Shown here piece by piece: positions 28,429 to 37,952 of a stretch of DNA of 38,315 bases. Positions within the stretch are counted from its first letter, which is position 1. Each line of letters opens with the position of its first letter. The notes beneath the pieces are model-generated. The model searched no databases. It had not been told where the DNA came from and worked only from the letters and a program-made list of their open reading frames with translations. The DNA is taken from positions 1 through 38,315 of the forward strand of contig JAJRYW010000332.1 of the NCBI GenBank assembly GCA_024275555.1, written 5' to 3'. The translations under genes were made by a program, and so were the position numbers. This stretch comes from Calditrichota bacterium (GTDB lineage: Bacteria; Calditrichota; Calditrichia; RBG-13-44-9; J075).

Positions 28429-28632
28429 TCGCCTTCTACCAGTCTTCGCTCGGAGCAACGCGGAGAGCGAAGGCGATTAACTATTTAAATTTCGAGACGC
28501 TTAATTATTCCTTTGACTTATTTATCCAATGTTTATAAAGACTAAACCTTTCCTCACAAAATTTTAGCAATATTTGCTTAGTCTGACGGCTATGGGGGGG
28601 GTGAAGCTGCTATCGAGCTAATTTTTTTTTTA

Positions 28633-29574
28633 TTGCTGGGCGCCGGTGCCTATGTCGGCTGGAATATCGGCGCAAATGATACGGCCAACTGCATCGGCAC
28701 GGCGGTGGGTTGCGGGTTAATAAATTTCCGGAAAGCCGCTGTTCTGGTTGCCGTCTTTGTGATTGTTGGTGCCATGCTCCAAGGCGAGCACGTCATGAAA
28801 ACCATCAGCAAGGGTATCGTCAAAGAGGATTTAAACTATCTTGCCGTCATTGTGGCGTTGATCTGTTCCGGATTTTTTGTGACCTTGGCCACGTTCTACA
28901 GAATTCCCACATCGACTTCCCAGGCGATTGTCGGCGGAGTTGTCGGAATCGGGCTGGCGGTGGGCGCTGAAATAGATTATGCCAAATTAATTGTCATTGC
29001 TGAAAGCTGGCTTGTCTGTCCCCTGCTGGTCATGGCGCTTTCTTTTGGATTAATGGCGCTGGTGAAATTTATACTGAACAAATTTGGCGCCAGGTCCCTT
29101 CTTTTCCAGCAGGCATTCGGCTGGCTGGCGATACTTTCAGCGTGTTACGTCGCCTACTCCATGGGAGCCAACAATGCCGGCAATGCCGTGGGTCCCATCG
29201 CCAATCTCAATATTTTACCGCCAAAGGTGCTTTTGTTCATCGGCGGGGTGAGCATTGCCGTGGGCACCCTGACCTATGGCAAAAAAGTCGCGGATACCGT
29301 CGGCAAGAGTATTGCTCCCCTTGACATTCCGAGCGCATTTGTCGCTCAGATTTCTTCCGCCGTCGGCATGCATCTTTTTTCTTTGTTCGGTATTCCGGTT
29401 TCCACCTCTTCCGCCATTGTGGGTGCCGTGGTAGGTGTCGGCCTGAAAAAAGGTGCGAAATCGATCAGTAAAAAAACCATTATGACCATCCTGATCGGAT
29501 GGGTGTTGACCCCGACCCTGGCAGGAACGGTTTCGTTTGTTTCATACCGGATAATAAACTATGTGGCAGGTTGA
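28633..29574 (+). CDS. inorganic phosphate transporter, PiT family
   Basis: AYVGWNIGANDTANCIGTAVGCG and SMGANNAGNAVGPIANLN (paired GANDxxN signatures), 313 aa multi-TM. TTG start as tracked; the real N-terminus is unclear (see finding). Confidence 0.92.
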   Translation: MLGAGAYVGWNIGANDTANCIGTAVGCGLINFRKAAVLVAVFVIVGAMLQGEHVMKTISKGIVKEDLNYLAVIVALICSGFFVTLATFYRIPTSTSQAIVGGVVGIGLAVGAEIDYAKLIVIAESWLVCPLLVMALSFGLMALVKFILNKFGARSLLFQQAFGWLAILSACYVAYSMGANNAGNAVGPIANLNILPPKVLLFIGGVSIAVGTLTYGKKVADTVGKSIAPLDIPSAFVAQISSAVGMHLFSLFGIPVSTSSAIVGAVVGVGLKKGAKSISKKTIMTILIGWVLTPTLAGTVSFVSYRIINYVAG

Positions 29575-29620
29575 TTGACTCGGGGTTGAATATCGCTAAA
29601 AAATTGAAGGAGAATGGATT

Positions 29621-30268
29621 GTGTTCTTCAAAAAAGAAAAAGAGGTCATCGAGCTGATTTTAAAGCATCTCAACCTGGTAGAGGATTCCCTGAAAAATGG
29701 TATCCGAACCATTGAGTTTTATCTTGACGGCAATATCAGCGAAGCGAAAGTTTTATGCCGCAGGGTGAGAAATGAAGAGTCGGAAGCGGATATCGTTCGC
29801 TATAAAACGCGGGATAAACTCTATTCCGGGGCTTATTTGCCTTTGCTGCGGGAGGACATCTACAAGCTGATTGAAAGTATTGACAAAGTGGCCAACGCCG
29901 GTGAAGCCTGCTGCGACTTTTTTCTAAACCAGCGTCCGTTGGTTCCTGCAGAAATGAAACCCCATTTTGTTGCCGTTTCACAGGAATCATTAGGCATTAT
30001 TGATAATCTCAAACTTGCGGTGCTATGTTACTTTAAAGGCGAATGCAAAATCGAAGTCGTGCGGGAACACACCAAAGAGATTGGTCTCCAAGAATCCAGG
30101 GTAGATAAACTCGAGTGGGATTTGACCAAGGAAATCTTTACATCCTCACTGGATTTTGCACACCAGATACACCTGAAAAATTGCCTCGATCACATCGTTG
30201 AAGTATCAGACCGGGCGGAGGATGCCGGAGATCAGCTGGAGCTGGCGACGCTGAAATCGATGGTTTAA
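29621..30268 (+). CDS. DUF47 / PhoU-like family protein (PiT accessory)
   Basis: ELILKHLNLVEDSLKNGIRTIEFYLDGN...ADIVRYKTRDKLYSGAYLPLLREDIYKLIESIDKVANAGE; directly downstream of PiT. GTG start. Confidence 0.88.
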   Translation: MFFKKEKEVIELILKHLNLVEDSLKNGIRTIEFYLDGNISEAKVLCRRVRNEESEADIVRYKTRDKLYSGAYLPLLREDIYKLIESIDKVANAGEACCDFFLNQRPLVPAEMKPHFVAVSQESLGIIDNLKLAVLCYFKGECKIEVVREHTKEIGLQESRVDKLEWDLTKEIFTSSLDFAHQIHLKNCLDHIVEVSDRAEDAGDQLELATLKSMV

Positions 30269-30505
30269 CCGTTCATAGGTTCACCGTTCAAAGTTGCACA
30301 TGATTTATGCCATAGCGTAACCGTTCAAAGGTTCAATGCTCAACGTTTAATTGCTAATTAGTTCCAAATTTTTATTAAGCCTGACGCAGCGGACGTTTTT
30401 CTCGTAAATACGCATCCCAAATCTACAATTGTCCCCTAAAAGCTGATTTAACGGAATAAAAACGGGATGAAAGTTAAGAGCCGCGTCATGCGTAATTTTA
30501 TCACC

Positions 30506-31672
30506 CTATGTTACCCCTATTTTTTCAAATTCTTTTATCTCTTTTTCCGAATAGCCCAGTTCCTGGAGAATGTCAGGTGTACTTTCGCCAAAATCCACCG
30601 GCGGGGTACGAACCGCCCCCGGTGTTTCACTTAGCTTGACAGGCACACCGAGGGTCTTTGACGTTTTGCCGTCGTTTCCCTTGATCTCAACCACCATTTC
30701 GCGTTGCCGGAAAAGCGGATCTTACAGAACCTCTGATAATGACTGGACCCGTCCCCAGCAAATATCCAAATCGCCGAGGATAGTATTCCATTTATCCAGG
30801 GTTTTTTGTTTAAACGCGTTGCGTACAAAATCGCGGATTTCTTTGCGGTGCTGATCATCATATTGCAGTTCTGCGTATTCAGGAACACCGAGAAGATCGC
30901 ACAATTGCTTCCAGAAGCGGTTTTCGACAGCACCTATGGAAATAAATCGTCCGTCGGCGGTTTCATAAGTATTGTAGCAGGCATAGCGATGGGACAAAAA
31001 ACTGTCGGCACGGGCGGGTTCCTGTCCGGTGAGCCGGCGGAAAAACAGTGCGGCGGGAAGAAACCCTACCATGCCGTCGGTCATGGAGATATCAATATAT
31101 TGTCCGTTACCGGTTTTTCCCCGGGCAAAGAGGGCTAACAGAATTCCGATGGCCGCATTCATACCACCGCCGGCAATATCGGCAATTTGAATTCCCGGGA
31201 TGGACGGGGGACGATCCGCTTCACCGATGAGGTCGAGAACACCGGCATAGCTCAGATAATTTGCGTCGTGTCCGACACGGTCGCGAAACGGTCCGGTCTG
31301 ACCGAACCCGGTAATCGAACAGTAGATAATTGCAGGATTGACCTTGCGAACTGTCTTGTAGCCGACTCCCAGTCGGTCAACAACACCTGGCCTGAAACCT
31401 TCCAACAGAACATCGGTGTTTTGGATCAGACGAAAAAAGATTTCCTTGCCTTTCTCGGTTTTCAGATTCAACGACATGTGCTCTTTGTTTCGATTGATCA
31501 AATTAAAAAAGAGTCCGTCCGCCAAAAAACGCTTGTCTTCGACAGCGATTACCCTGGCTCCGTGATCGGCCAGAATCATCGAACAGTAAGGGCCGGGCAA
31601 GAGGCGGGAAAGATCCAGGACGTTGACGCCGGCTAAGGCCCCAGGCTTCAGCATAAGTTTGCTCCTTTGCAC
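30506..31672 (-). pseudogene. CaiB/BaiF family CoA transferase interrupted by an in-frame TAA
   Basis: 31672-30722 encodes VNVLDLSRLLPGPYCSMILADHGARVIAVED...; stop TAA at 30722-30724 is followed in the same frame by DPLFRQREMVVEIKGNDGKTSKTLGVPVKLSETPGAVRTPP... to 30506, the normal family C-terminus. Confidence 0.8.
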
Positions 31673-31927
31673 ATAGGTTGAGCGGTTCAGGGTTCAACGT
31701 TCCGGGTTGAAAAACCCAAACAGCTCGTATTAAAGGGATTGTGTCTTCATCTGGTTATAAATCCGTTTCACCTAATGGAGTATGACGGGTATTCCGGATT
31801 TCGATTAATATTAAGAGCAGTATCCATCGGTTGTAACCTTTGAACCCTGAACCTGGAACCGCTCAGTTCAGATTGAGTTCCTCAAATCCCTGCTGATAGC
31901 AGGACTGCTCAAGTGCAGTGCTCTTCC

Positions 31928-32734
31928 CTATTTCCCTTTAAACATCGGTTTTCTTTTTTCCATAAATGCGGTAACCGCTTCTACCACATCCTCGGATGGC
32001 AACACTGCGGCATTTTTCTGGGCCACATACTGCAAACCTGCATTGATTCCATAATCCCGGCTGTGCAGGATGACTTCCTTCGTCCCCTGGACCGTCAACG
32101 GCGGGCATTCAGAAATAAGACCGGCAATTTTTCGGGCCTCTGCATACAATGTCTGACGATCTTCGCAGATCCGTGTGAGCAGTCCCATCTGCAGGGCTTC
32201 CCCGGCAGTGAAGTCACGGCCTGTCAACGCCAGTTCCCTGAACCAGCCATGCCCGATGATGTACGGTAAACGCTGCAAAGTACCCAGATCGGCGATGATT
32301 CCCATGCGGGTTTCTCTGATACTGAAAACTGCATCTTTGGTGGCCAGGCGGATATCGCAGGCGCTTATCAGGTCAATACCGCCACCGATGCAATGGCTGT
32401 GAATGGCTGCAATTACCGGTTTGCGGCATTGTTCAATTTTGTTGAGCCCCCCCTGAAGCTCCAATATCGCTTTGCGGGTGTTTTCCCGCTGATCGGCACC
32501 TTTGCCGCTGAGCAAAGACCCAGCCTCCGTAAGATCGGTACCAGCTGTAAAGCTTTTGCCTTCGGCCTTGATGACCACCGCACGGATGGTAGTATCCTGG
32601 TCAAATTTTTCCAAATGCTCCGACAGCTCTTTAAAAAAAGGCGTTCCCATGGTATTGCGTTTTTCGGGGCGATCCAATGTCAACCAGGCAACATGTTCAT
32701 CTGTTTCAACTTTGAAGTAGGTGGTTGCGCTCAT
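31928..32734 (-). CDS. enoyl-CoA hydratase/isomerase family protein
   Basis: WLTLDRPEKRNTMG, VVIKAEGKSFTAGTDLTEAG, PVIAAIHSHCIGGGIDLISACDIRLATKDAVFSIRETRMGI. ATG at 32734. Confidence 0.92.
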   Translation of the reverse strand: MSATTYFKVETDEHVAWLTLDRPEKRNTMGTPFFKELSEHLEKFDQDTTIRAVVIKAEGKSFTAGTDLTEAGSLLSGKGADQRENTRKAILELQGGLNKIEQCRKPVIAAIHSHCIGGGIDLISACDIRLATKDAVFSIRETRMGIIADLGTLQRLPYIIGHGWFRELALTGRDFTAGEALQMGLLTRICEDRQTLYAEARKIAGLISECPPLTVQGTKEVILHSRDYGINAGLQYVAQKNAAVLPSEDVVEAVTAFMEKRKPMFKGK

Positions 32735-32808
32735 ACGATGTCCTTTCTTTGCTAGTTCGCATATTTGACTTAATGACACTGAAAATAGTTGAGTTAAAGT
32801 CAAAATTC

Positions 32809-32985
32809 TTATTCTTTGCCGGGTAATTTATTCAGGTACTCCGCATCCATCGGTGAAAGGTTAAATTTCAAACACGCTTCCTCAATAATGCTCCGATAGT
32901 TTCGATCAGGATTATATTGATGTTCTTCGGCAATCCACTTGACGGCTTTTCGCAGGCCTTCGCCTTTCGGTTGAATAGTGCTCAT
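32809..32985 (-). CDS. small protein of 58 aa, unknown function
   Basis: ATG at 32985 reading MSTIQPKGEGLRKAVKWIAEEHQYNPDRNYRSIIEEACLKFNLSPMDAEYLNKLPGKE*; not in the supplied ORF track. Fills the gap between gatA and the hydratase. Confidence 0.65.
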   Translation of the reverse strand: MSTIQPKGEGLRKAVKWIAEEHQYNPDRNYRSIIEEACLKFNLSPMDAEYLNKLPGKE

Positions 32986-33014
32986 GATAAGAATCCTTAC
33001 TTTCCATTTGTTTT

Positions 33015-34475
33015 TTATAAATTCGGCTTTTTCTTATGAAACTCCGTTGCCGCCTCAAAACTATGGGCCACTTTGAAAAGCATCTCTTCGTTAAAGTGAT
33101 TTCCCAGGATCTGCAGCCCGATAGGAAGGCCGTCTGATGAAAATCCGCAGGGTAACGACATCCCGGGTATGCCGGCAAGGTTGGCTGAAAGGGTGAAGAT
33201 GTCCGACAAATACATGGTCAGGGGGTCGTCGACTTTTTCTCCTATTTTAAAAGCTGCCGTGGGCGCCACCGGACAGGCGATGATATCACAGGTTTCAAAG
33301 GATTTTTTAAAATCTTCGGTGATAAGGGTGCGAACCTGGGATGCCTTGCCGTAATAGGCATCGTAATACCCGGCGGAAAGACAGTAGGTACCGATAATGA
33401 TGCGTCTTTGAACCTCCAGGCCAAATCCCTGCGACCTTGTGCTGCAATACATATTCATCAGGTCCGTGTTGTCTCTGTTGCGAAAACCGTATTTGACACC
33501 GTCATATCTGGCCAAATTGGAACTGGCTTCAGACGGTGCAATGACATAATAGACTGCCACCGCATATTGGGTATGGGGTAAAGAAATCTTCACCCGTTTG
33601 GCGCCCAGCTCTTCAAGGACCCCAACGGCATTGCTTACCGCCGACATCACAGCAGGATCCAACCCTTCGGTGGCGCTGTATTCTTCAGGGATACCGACGG
33701 TAATCCCTCTCAGATCGCCGCCGAGATCGGATGCATAATCCGGTACGTCCCTGGGCACCGAGGTGGAGTCGGACCGGTCATATCCGGAAATGATGTTCAT
33801 TAAAAGGGCACAATCGGTCACGTTTTTTGCCAGTGGGCCGATCTGATCCAATGAAGATGCAAAGGCAACCAGACCAAAGCGGGATACCCGCCCGTAGGTA
33901 GGCTTCATCCCCACAACACTGCAATGGGAAGCCGGCTGCCTGATGGAGCCCCCGGTATCCGATCCCAACGCTCCCAGACACATATCTGCAGCGACTGCCG
34001 CCGCAGATCCTCCGCTGGATCCGCCGGGGATACGGGTTGAGTCCCATGGATTGCGAGTAATTTTAATTCCGGAGTTTTCCGTGGATGACCCCATGGCGAA
34101 TTCATCCATGTTGAGTTTGCCGACAATCACCGCATTGGCGTCTCTTAGCTTCCGAATAACCGTTGCATCATAAGGGGGCACAAAATTTTCAAGGATTCGT
34201 GACCCACAGGTTGTTGGAAAGGCCTGGGTGCAAATGAGATCTTTAACTCCAAGTGGAATTCCGGTAAGCGGCAAACATTTACCCCTGGAAATTGCCTCAT
34301 CCGCTTGCGCGGCCTGCTGCATGGCAAGCTCGGCTGAAATGGTGATATAAGCGTCTATTTTATTCTCAACCGCATCGATTCTGTCCAAAACCGCCCGGGT
34401 CAACTCCCGGGAGGTTATTTTTTTGTTTTTTAAAAGCCGATGGGCTTCGTGAATGGTCAGTTCATACAAATCCAC
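33015..34475 (-). CDS. gatA: Asp-tRNA(Asn)/Glu-tRNA(Gln) amidotransferase subunit A
   Basis: PLTGIPLGVKDLICT, GKLNMDEFAMGSSTENS, PGGSSGGSAAAVAADMCLGALGSDTGGSIRQPA amidase signature. GTG at 34475 (VDLYELTIHEAH) preceded by AAGGAG; ORF extends to 34532. Confidence 0.96.
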   Translation of the reverse strand: MDLYELTIHEAHRLLKNKKITSRELTRAVLDRIDAVENKIDAYITISAELAMQQAAQADEAISRGKCLPLTGIPLGVKDLICTQAFPTTCGSRILENFVPPYDATVIRKLRDANAVIVGKLNMDEFAMGSSTENSGIKITRNPWDSTRIPGGSSGGSAAAVAADMCLGALGSDTGGSIRQPASHCSVVGMKPTYGRVSRFGLVAFASSLDQIGPLAKNVTDCALLMNIISGYDRSDSTSVPRDVPDYASDLGGDLRGITVGIPEEYSATEGLDPAVMSAVSNAVGVLEELGAKRVKISLPHTQYAVAVYYVIAPSEASSNLARYDGVKYGFRNRDNTDLMNMYCSTRSQGFGLEVQRRIIIGTYCLSAGYYDAYYGKASQVRTLITEDFKKSFETCDIIACPVAPTAAFKIGEKVDDPLTMYLSDIFTLSANLAGIPGMSLPCGFSSDGLPIGLQILGNHFNEEMLFKVAHSFEAATEFHKKKPNL

Positions 34476-34571
34476 TGATTGTTTCTCCTTGGTCGGTTGT
34501 TGGTCCCTGGTTTCCGGATCATAAAAGCTCAAAACAAAAGGGAAGAAGCGATTATTAATGAGCTATAAACT

Positions 34572-34682
34572 GATGTGGCCGCAAAAAGGCACAAAAAACA
34601 CAAAAAGAAAATTTTATGCTTAATAATTACAATAAGTTATAATATTAAAATTCAAGAATTTTGACTTTTTACGAGATTGCCA
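34572..34682. repeat. Dispersed intergenic repeat, copy 2
   Basis: gatgtggccgcaaaaaggcacaaaaaacacaaaaagaaaattttatgcttaataattacaataagttata...ttttgactttttacgagattg; same orientation as copy 1. Confidence 0.9.
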
Positions 34683-34727
34683 TAAACGAATATCCGTGAG
34701 TTTTTATTCGGCATCCCGAAATCCATC

Positions 34728-35015
34728 TTACCCCACCACTTTCGGCACGATAAAGTTCCCATCCTCCTTTTCGGGAGCGTTGGCCAATGCCTGCTCCCGA
34801 TCCAACGGCGGCCTTTGTTCGTCTTCGCGAAAGGCATTGGTTAAGGAAATCGCATGGGATGTCGGCCGGAGACCTTCCGTGTCGACTTCATTGAGTTTAT
34901 CGACATATTCCAGAACATCCCCAATCTGCCCGGCAAACTTATCTATGGATGCATCATCCAGTTGCAACCGTGCCAGATCAGCTACATACAAAACTTCGTC
35001 TTTGGTTATTTTCAT
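34728..35015 (-). CDS. gatC: Asp-tRNA(Asn)/Glu-tRNA(Gln) amidotransferase subunit C
   Basis: MKITKDEVLYVADLARLQLDDASIDKFAGQIGDVLEYVDKLNEVDTEGLRPT...FIVPKVVG. Confidence 0.95.
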   Translation of the reverse strand: MKITKDEVLYVADLARLQLDDASIDKFAGQIGDVLEYVDKLNEVDTEGLRPTSHAISLTNAFREDEQRPPLDREQALANAPEKEDGNFIVPKVVG

Positions 35016-35192
35016 TGTAATATGTCCGTTGTCTGTTGTAATTTGGGTGTTGTTTATCGAGCAAATGAGCCCTCTGAGCCTTGAATCCTCAGCTCAGCTT
35101 CCATTCTATGCACTTTGCTTTCTGTCCAAGGCCCTCTCCACCCTGATACCAAGAACCCTGAACCTCTGAACGTTGAACCCGGAACCCTGAAT

Positions 35193-35924
35193 CTACTTTT
35201 CAACCACAATCGGCTTCAGCCCCGTTTTTTTCAATTTGTTCAGGGTGCGTCTGGCAGAGAGCTTGCTTTTGTACTCTCCGACCCTGACGCGGTACCAGAT
35301 GCCTTTGCCCGGGACCTTGCCGATAGCCCGATAGGCGCGAAATCCCTTTTTCTTGAGCTTTGCCACCAACCGATCGGCATCACGCACGTCTTTCACCGAA
35401 GCTACCTGAACGGTATAGGTTTTTACGGTTGACCGGGTCTTGTTTATGGAATCAATCGGCAGCCTTTGAGAGGTTTTTGTCGCTCCTGTTTTTGGGGGCT
35501 TGGTTTTTTCGATGATTTTTTTGCCGGCTTTACCGTCCATTGGTAGAGGAGGCTTCTTTTTGGGTGAAGATTCTGTCTTTTTACCGGTTAACGGAGAATG
35601 CTTTTTTTGACCGATTTGAGTGTCTTCACGATTGTCTCTCAGGGCTTCATAAAAACCAAGCTTGGTCTTATCTCTTACAATCCCTGATTTCCCCCGGGTT
35701 TTCTGCTGTTCCTTATTCTTGAGATTTTCCCGGGATGCCTCCAGCCTTTTTTGAATTCCGGCGATATCAAATTTTACAGGCGCCGTACCTCTGCCAACCA
35801 GAACACCGATTATAAACATCCAGGCACAAACAAAGAAAATGAAGCAAACCCAGCCGGTAACGGCTTTGCGGCTTAAAATCAAAAACGGCTTTTTTGGCAA
35901 AGATACTTTTTTATTTTTTTTCAT
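35193..35924 (-). CDS. SPOR domain-containing membrane protein
   Basis: Single N-terminal TM (VTGWVCFIFFVCAWMFIIGVLVGRG), Lys-rich linker, C-terminal SPOR YTVQVASVKDVRDADRLVAKLKKKGFRAYRAIGKVPGKGIWYRVRVGEY. ATG at 35924. Confidence 0.9.
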   Translation of the reverse strand: MKKNKKVSLPKKPFLILSRKAVTGWVCFIFFVCAWMFIIGVLVGRGTAPVKFDIAGIQKRLEASRENLKNKEQQKTRGKSGIVRDKTKLGFYEALRDNREDTQIGQKKHSPLTGKKTESSPKKKPPLPMDGKAGKKIIEKTKPPKTGATKTSQRLPIDSINKTRSTVKTYTVQVASVKDVRDADRLVAKLKKKGFRAYRAIGKVPGKGIWYRVRVGEYKSKLSARRTLNKLKKTGLKPIVVEK

Positions 35925-36265
35925 TAAACGATCTCTTTTTACGCCGTAACCTTGAACCATAAAGGCTTTTTTTTGCCAAGTCAAGCAGCTTTCCCCAATC
36001 CGTTATGGATACCCTTCGAGGACCCAGGGTATCTTTAGTGAAGGAGATAGATGGAGTGCAAACGGTGATCTTGAATACGGTGATTTTTAATATAGAATAG
36101 ATGGGTTATGGTTGGTCTTCGGGGAGAGGTGAAGATGGCGTTGTTCCGATCTGAATCAATCAATGCCGGAATTGCATCGTACGTCCCTGTGAAAAAGAGG
36201 TTCTGAAAATATGAATGGAAAACTTATAATTATGCGCTTATTTTTCTCGTAATTTAGTCTAAAAT

Positions 36266-36318
36266 TCAAAAAAGCCGGCTTTCCGTTCCGCATGAACTAT
36301 GGAAGGGACAACCGGCTT
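36266..36318 (-). terminator. Terminator downstream of the PEP-CTERM gene
   Basis: On the minus strand AAGCCGG...CCGGCTTTTTTG; long loop but GC-rich stem and T6 tail. Confidence 0.55.
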
Positions 36319-36436
36319 CGATCTTTTGGCGCAACTTTTATTTGATCCAAGTTTTAGTGGGCAAGGGGCTCCATCGGCACACCTATTGCCAATTCAATTT
36401 CTCTTGGATACGGATCAGTTCCATTTATCTTAGTCT

Positions 36437-36883
36437 TTATCGAACCTTGCGCCTCAAAAAGACCAGACCGATAAGACTGGAGCCAAGCAGAATCAAGCTC
36501 GGCGGAATCGGAACCGCTGTAACCTTAACTCCGAATAAGCCGGCTCCTACTGTGCCGCCACCGGTTCCAAAAATATTGGCAAAATATTTTTTACCGGGAC
36601 TTGCTGCAAAGGTGAAACTTCCAGGGTCGACGATGCTGCCCACAGGATCAGTTGCCGTTGTTATGGAGAGAAAAAGAAAGTCAAATCCAAAAATTGGGTC
36701 TTCGCTCAAATCGGAGAGAGTCGCCCTGTAAGTAAACGGTGCTGTGTCAGCTTCAAAATCAAAGGTTAGGCCAGTAGTTTCTTGTATCCAGCCGGTTGTC
36801 TCGAAAACAGTTGCTGCACCGGCAGAGAGGGGTATCAGCAGGCAGGCGATAGCTAAACTAACCAGACATAGTTTTAATTTCAA
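36437..36883 (-). CDS. PEP-CTERM sorting-domain secreted protein
   Basis: Signal peptide MKLKLCLVSLAIACLLIPLSAGAA; C-terminus AVPIPPSLILLGSSLIGLVFLRRKVR (Pro-rich motif, TM helix, Arg cluster). Confidence 0.85.
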   Translation of the reverse strand: MKLKLCLVSLAIACLLIPLSAGAATVFETTGWIQETTGLTFDFEADTAPFTYRATLSDLSEDPIFGFDFLFLSITTATDPVGSIVDPGSFTFAASPGKKYFANIFGTGGGTVGAGLFGVKVTAVPIPPSLILLGSSLIGLVFLRRKVR

Positions 36884-37103
36884 GATTTCACCTCGTTTTT
36901 TAAATTAAAGATTGTGTTTATGAAAGAACAATAGCGCACTTTGCTGATCGAAAAGCAAGAAAAAGATGGGGATTCACTGAGCTAAACCATTCCACAAACT
37001 TGTCCCTAAATCAAAAAAAAATAAAAAGCAACCTTTTTCTGAACGATGCACAACAATCTTTCTCTGGAGGGCAAAGAGTTCACAACTAAGGCCCTACCCA
37101 TTC

Positions 37104-37952
37104 TCAACGCAAAACCACAAACCACGGATTGAGCAGGTTCTCCTTATTATAGATCAGCGGTTCATTTGTGTCGTATTGAAAAACCTTACACCCGGCGTTT
37201 TCGGCGATGGCCTGCCCCGCCGCCGTATCCCATTCCATGGTCGGCCCCGTTCGCGGGTAAATATCCGCCCTGCCTTCGGCCACCAGGCAAAGCTTAAGGG
37301 AGCTTCCGGCAGAGATAAATTCAACCTCGCCGTGCTCCTGCCGTTTTTCTTCCACAAATGCTTCCAATTCGGGTGAAGCGTGGGAACGGCTACCGATGAT
37401 GGTAAATGGGCGATTGGTTGAATAGCTGACCGGTAAGGTCGTTGCGGCCTCGATGATGCTATCGACGGCCTCCGCGGTGCTTTCAGCGGCCGAACCGATC
37501 ACCTGACGGTTTATCGCTTCAATATCGTCAATGGAATCTGTTTTAAAAGATCCCAGACTGTCTAAAGCAAAATAGAGCACGTTTTTGTCAGGCACATAAA
37601 TGACTCCCCCGGCCGGTTTCCGATCCCGAATCAGTGCGATATTGACGGTAAATTCGCCGTTTTTCTTGATAAATTCCTTGGTGCCGTCCAGGGGATCGAT
37701 GAGCCAATACGTATCCCATTTTTTTCTCTCCTCATAGGGAATATTTTTCCCCTCCTCGCTTAAAATCGGGAGATCTAATTTTCCAAGGCGTTGGACAATT
37801 ATTTCATGAGAGCGCTTGTCCGCCAAAGTAAGAGGAGATTTGTCAGCCTTTTCTTCTACCTCGAAATCAGGCGACCGATAGACATCCAGAATAGCATGAC
37901 CGGCATCAATGGCCGCCGTTACGGCTGTCAGCAGGTAAAATTTATCATTCAT
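37104..37952 (-). CDS. cysQ: 3'(2'),5'-bisphosphate nucleotidase CysQ (inositol monophosphatase family)
   Basis: SPLTLADKRSHEIIVQRL, ILSEEGKNIPYEERK, YWLIDPLDGTKEFIKKNGEFTVNIALI, MEWDTAAGQAIAENAGC. Confidence 0.93.
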   Translation of the reverse strand: MNDKFYLLTAVTAAIDAGHAILDVYRSPDFEVEEKADKSPLTLADKRSHEIIVQRLGKLDLPILSEEGKNIPYEERKKWDTYWLIDPLDGTKEFIKKNGEFTVNIALIRDRKPAGGVIYVPDKNVLYFALDSLGSFKTDSIDDIEAINRQVIGSAAESTAEAVDSIIEAATTLPVSYSTNRPFTIIGSRSHASPELEAFVEEKRQEHGEVEFISAGSSLKLCLVAEGRADIYPRTGPTMEWDTAAGQAIAENAGCKVFQYDTNEPLIYNKENLLNPWFVVLR

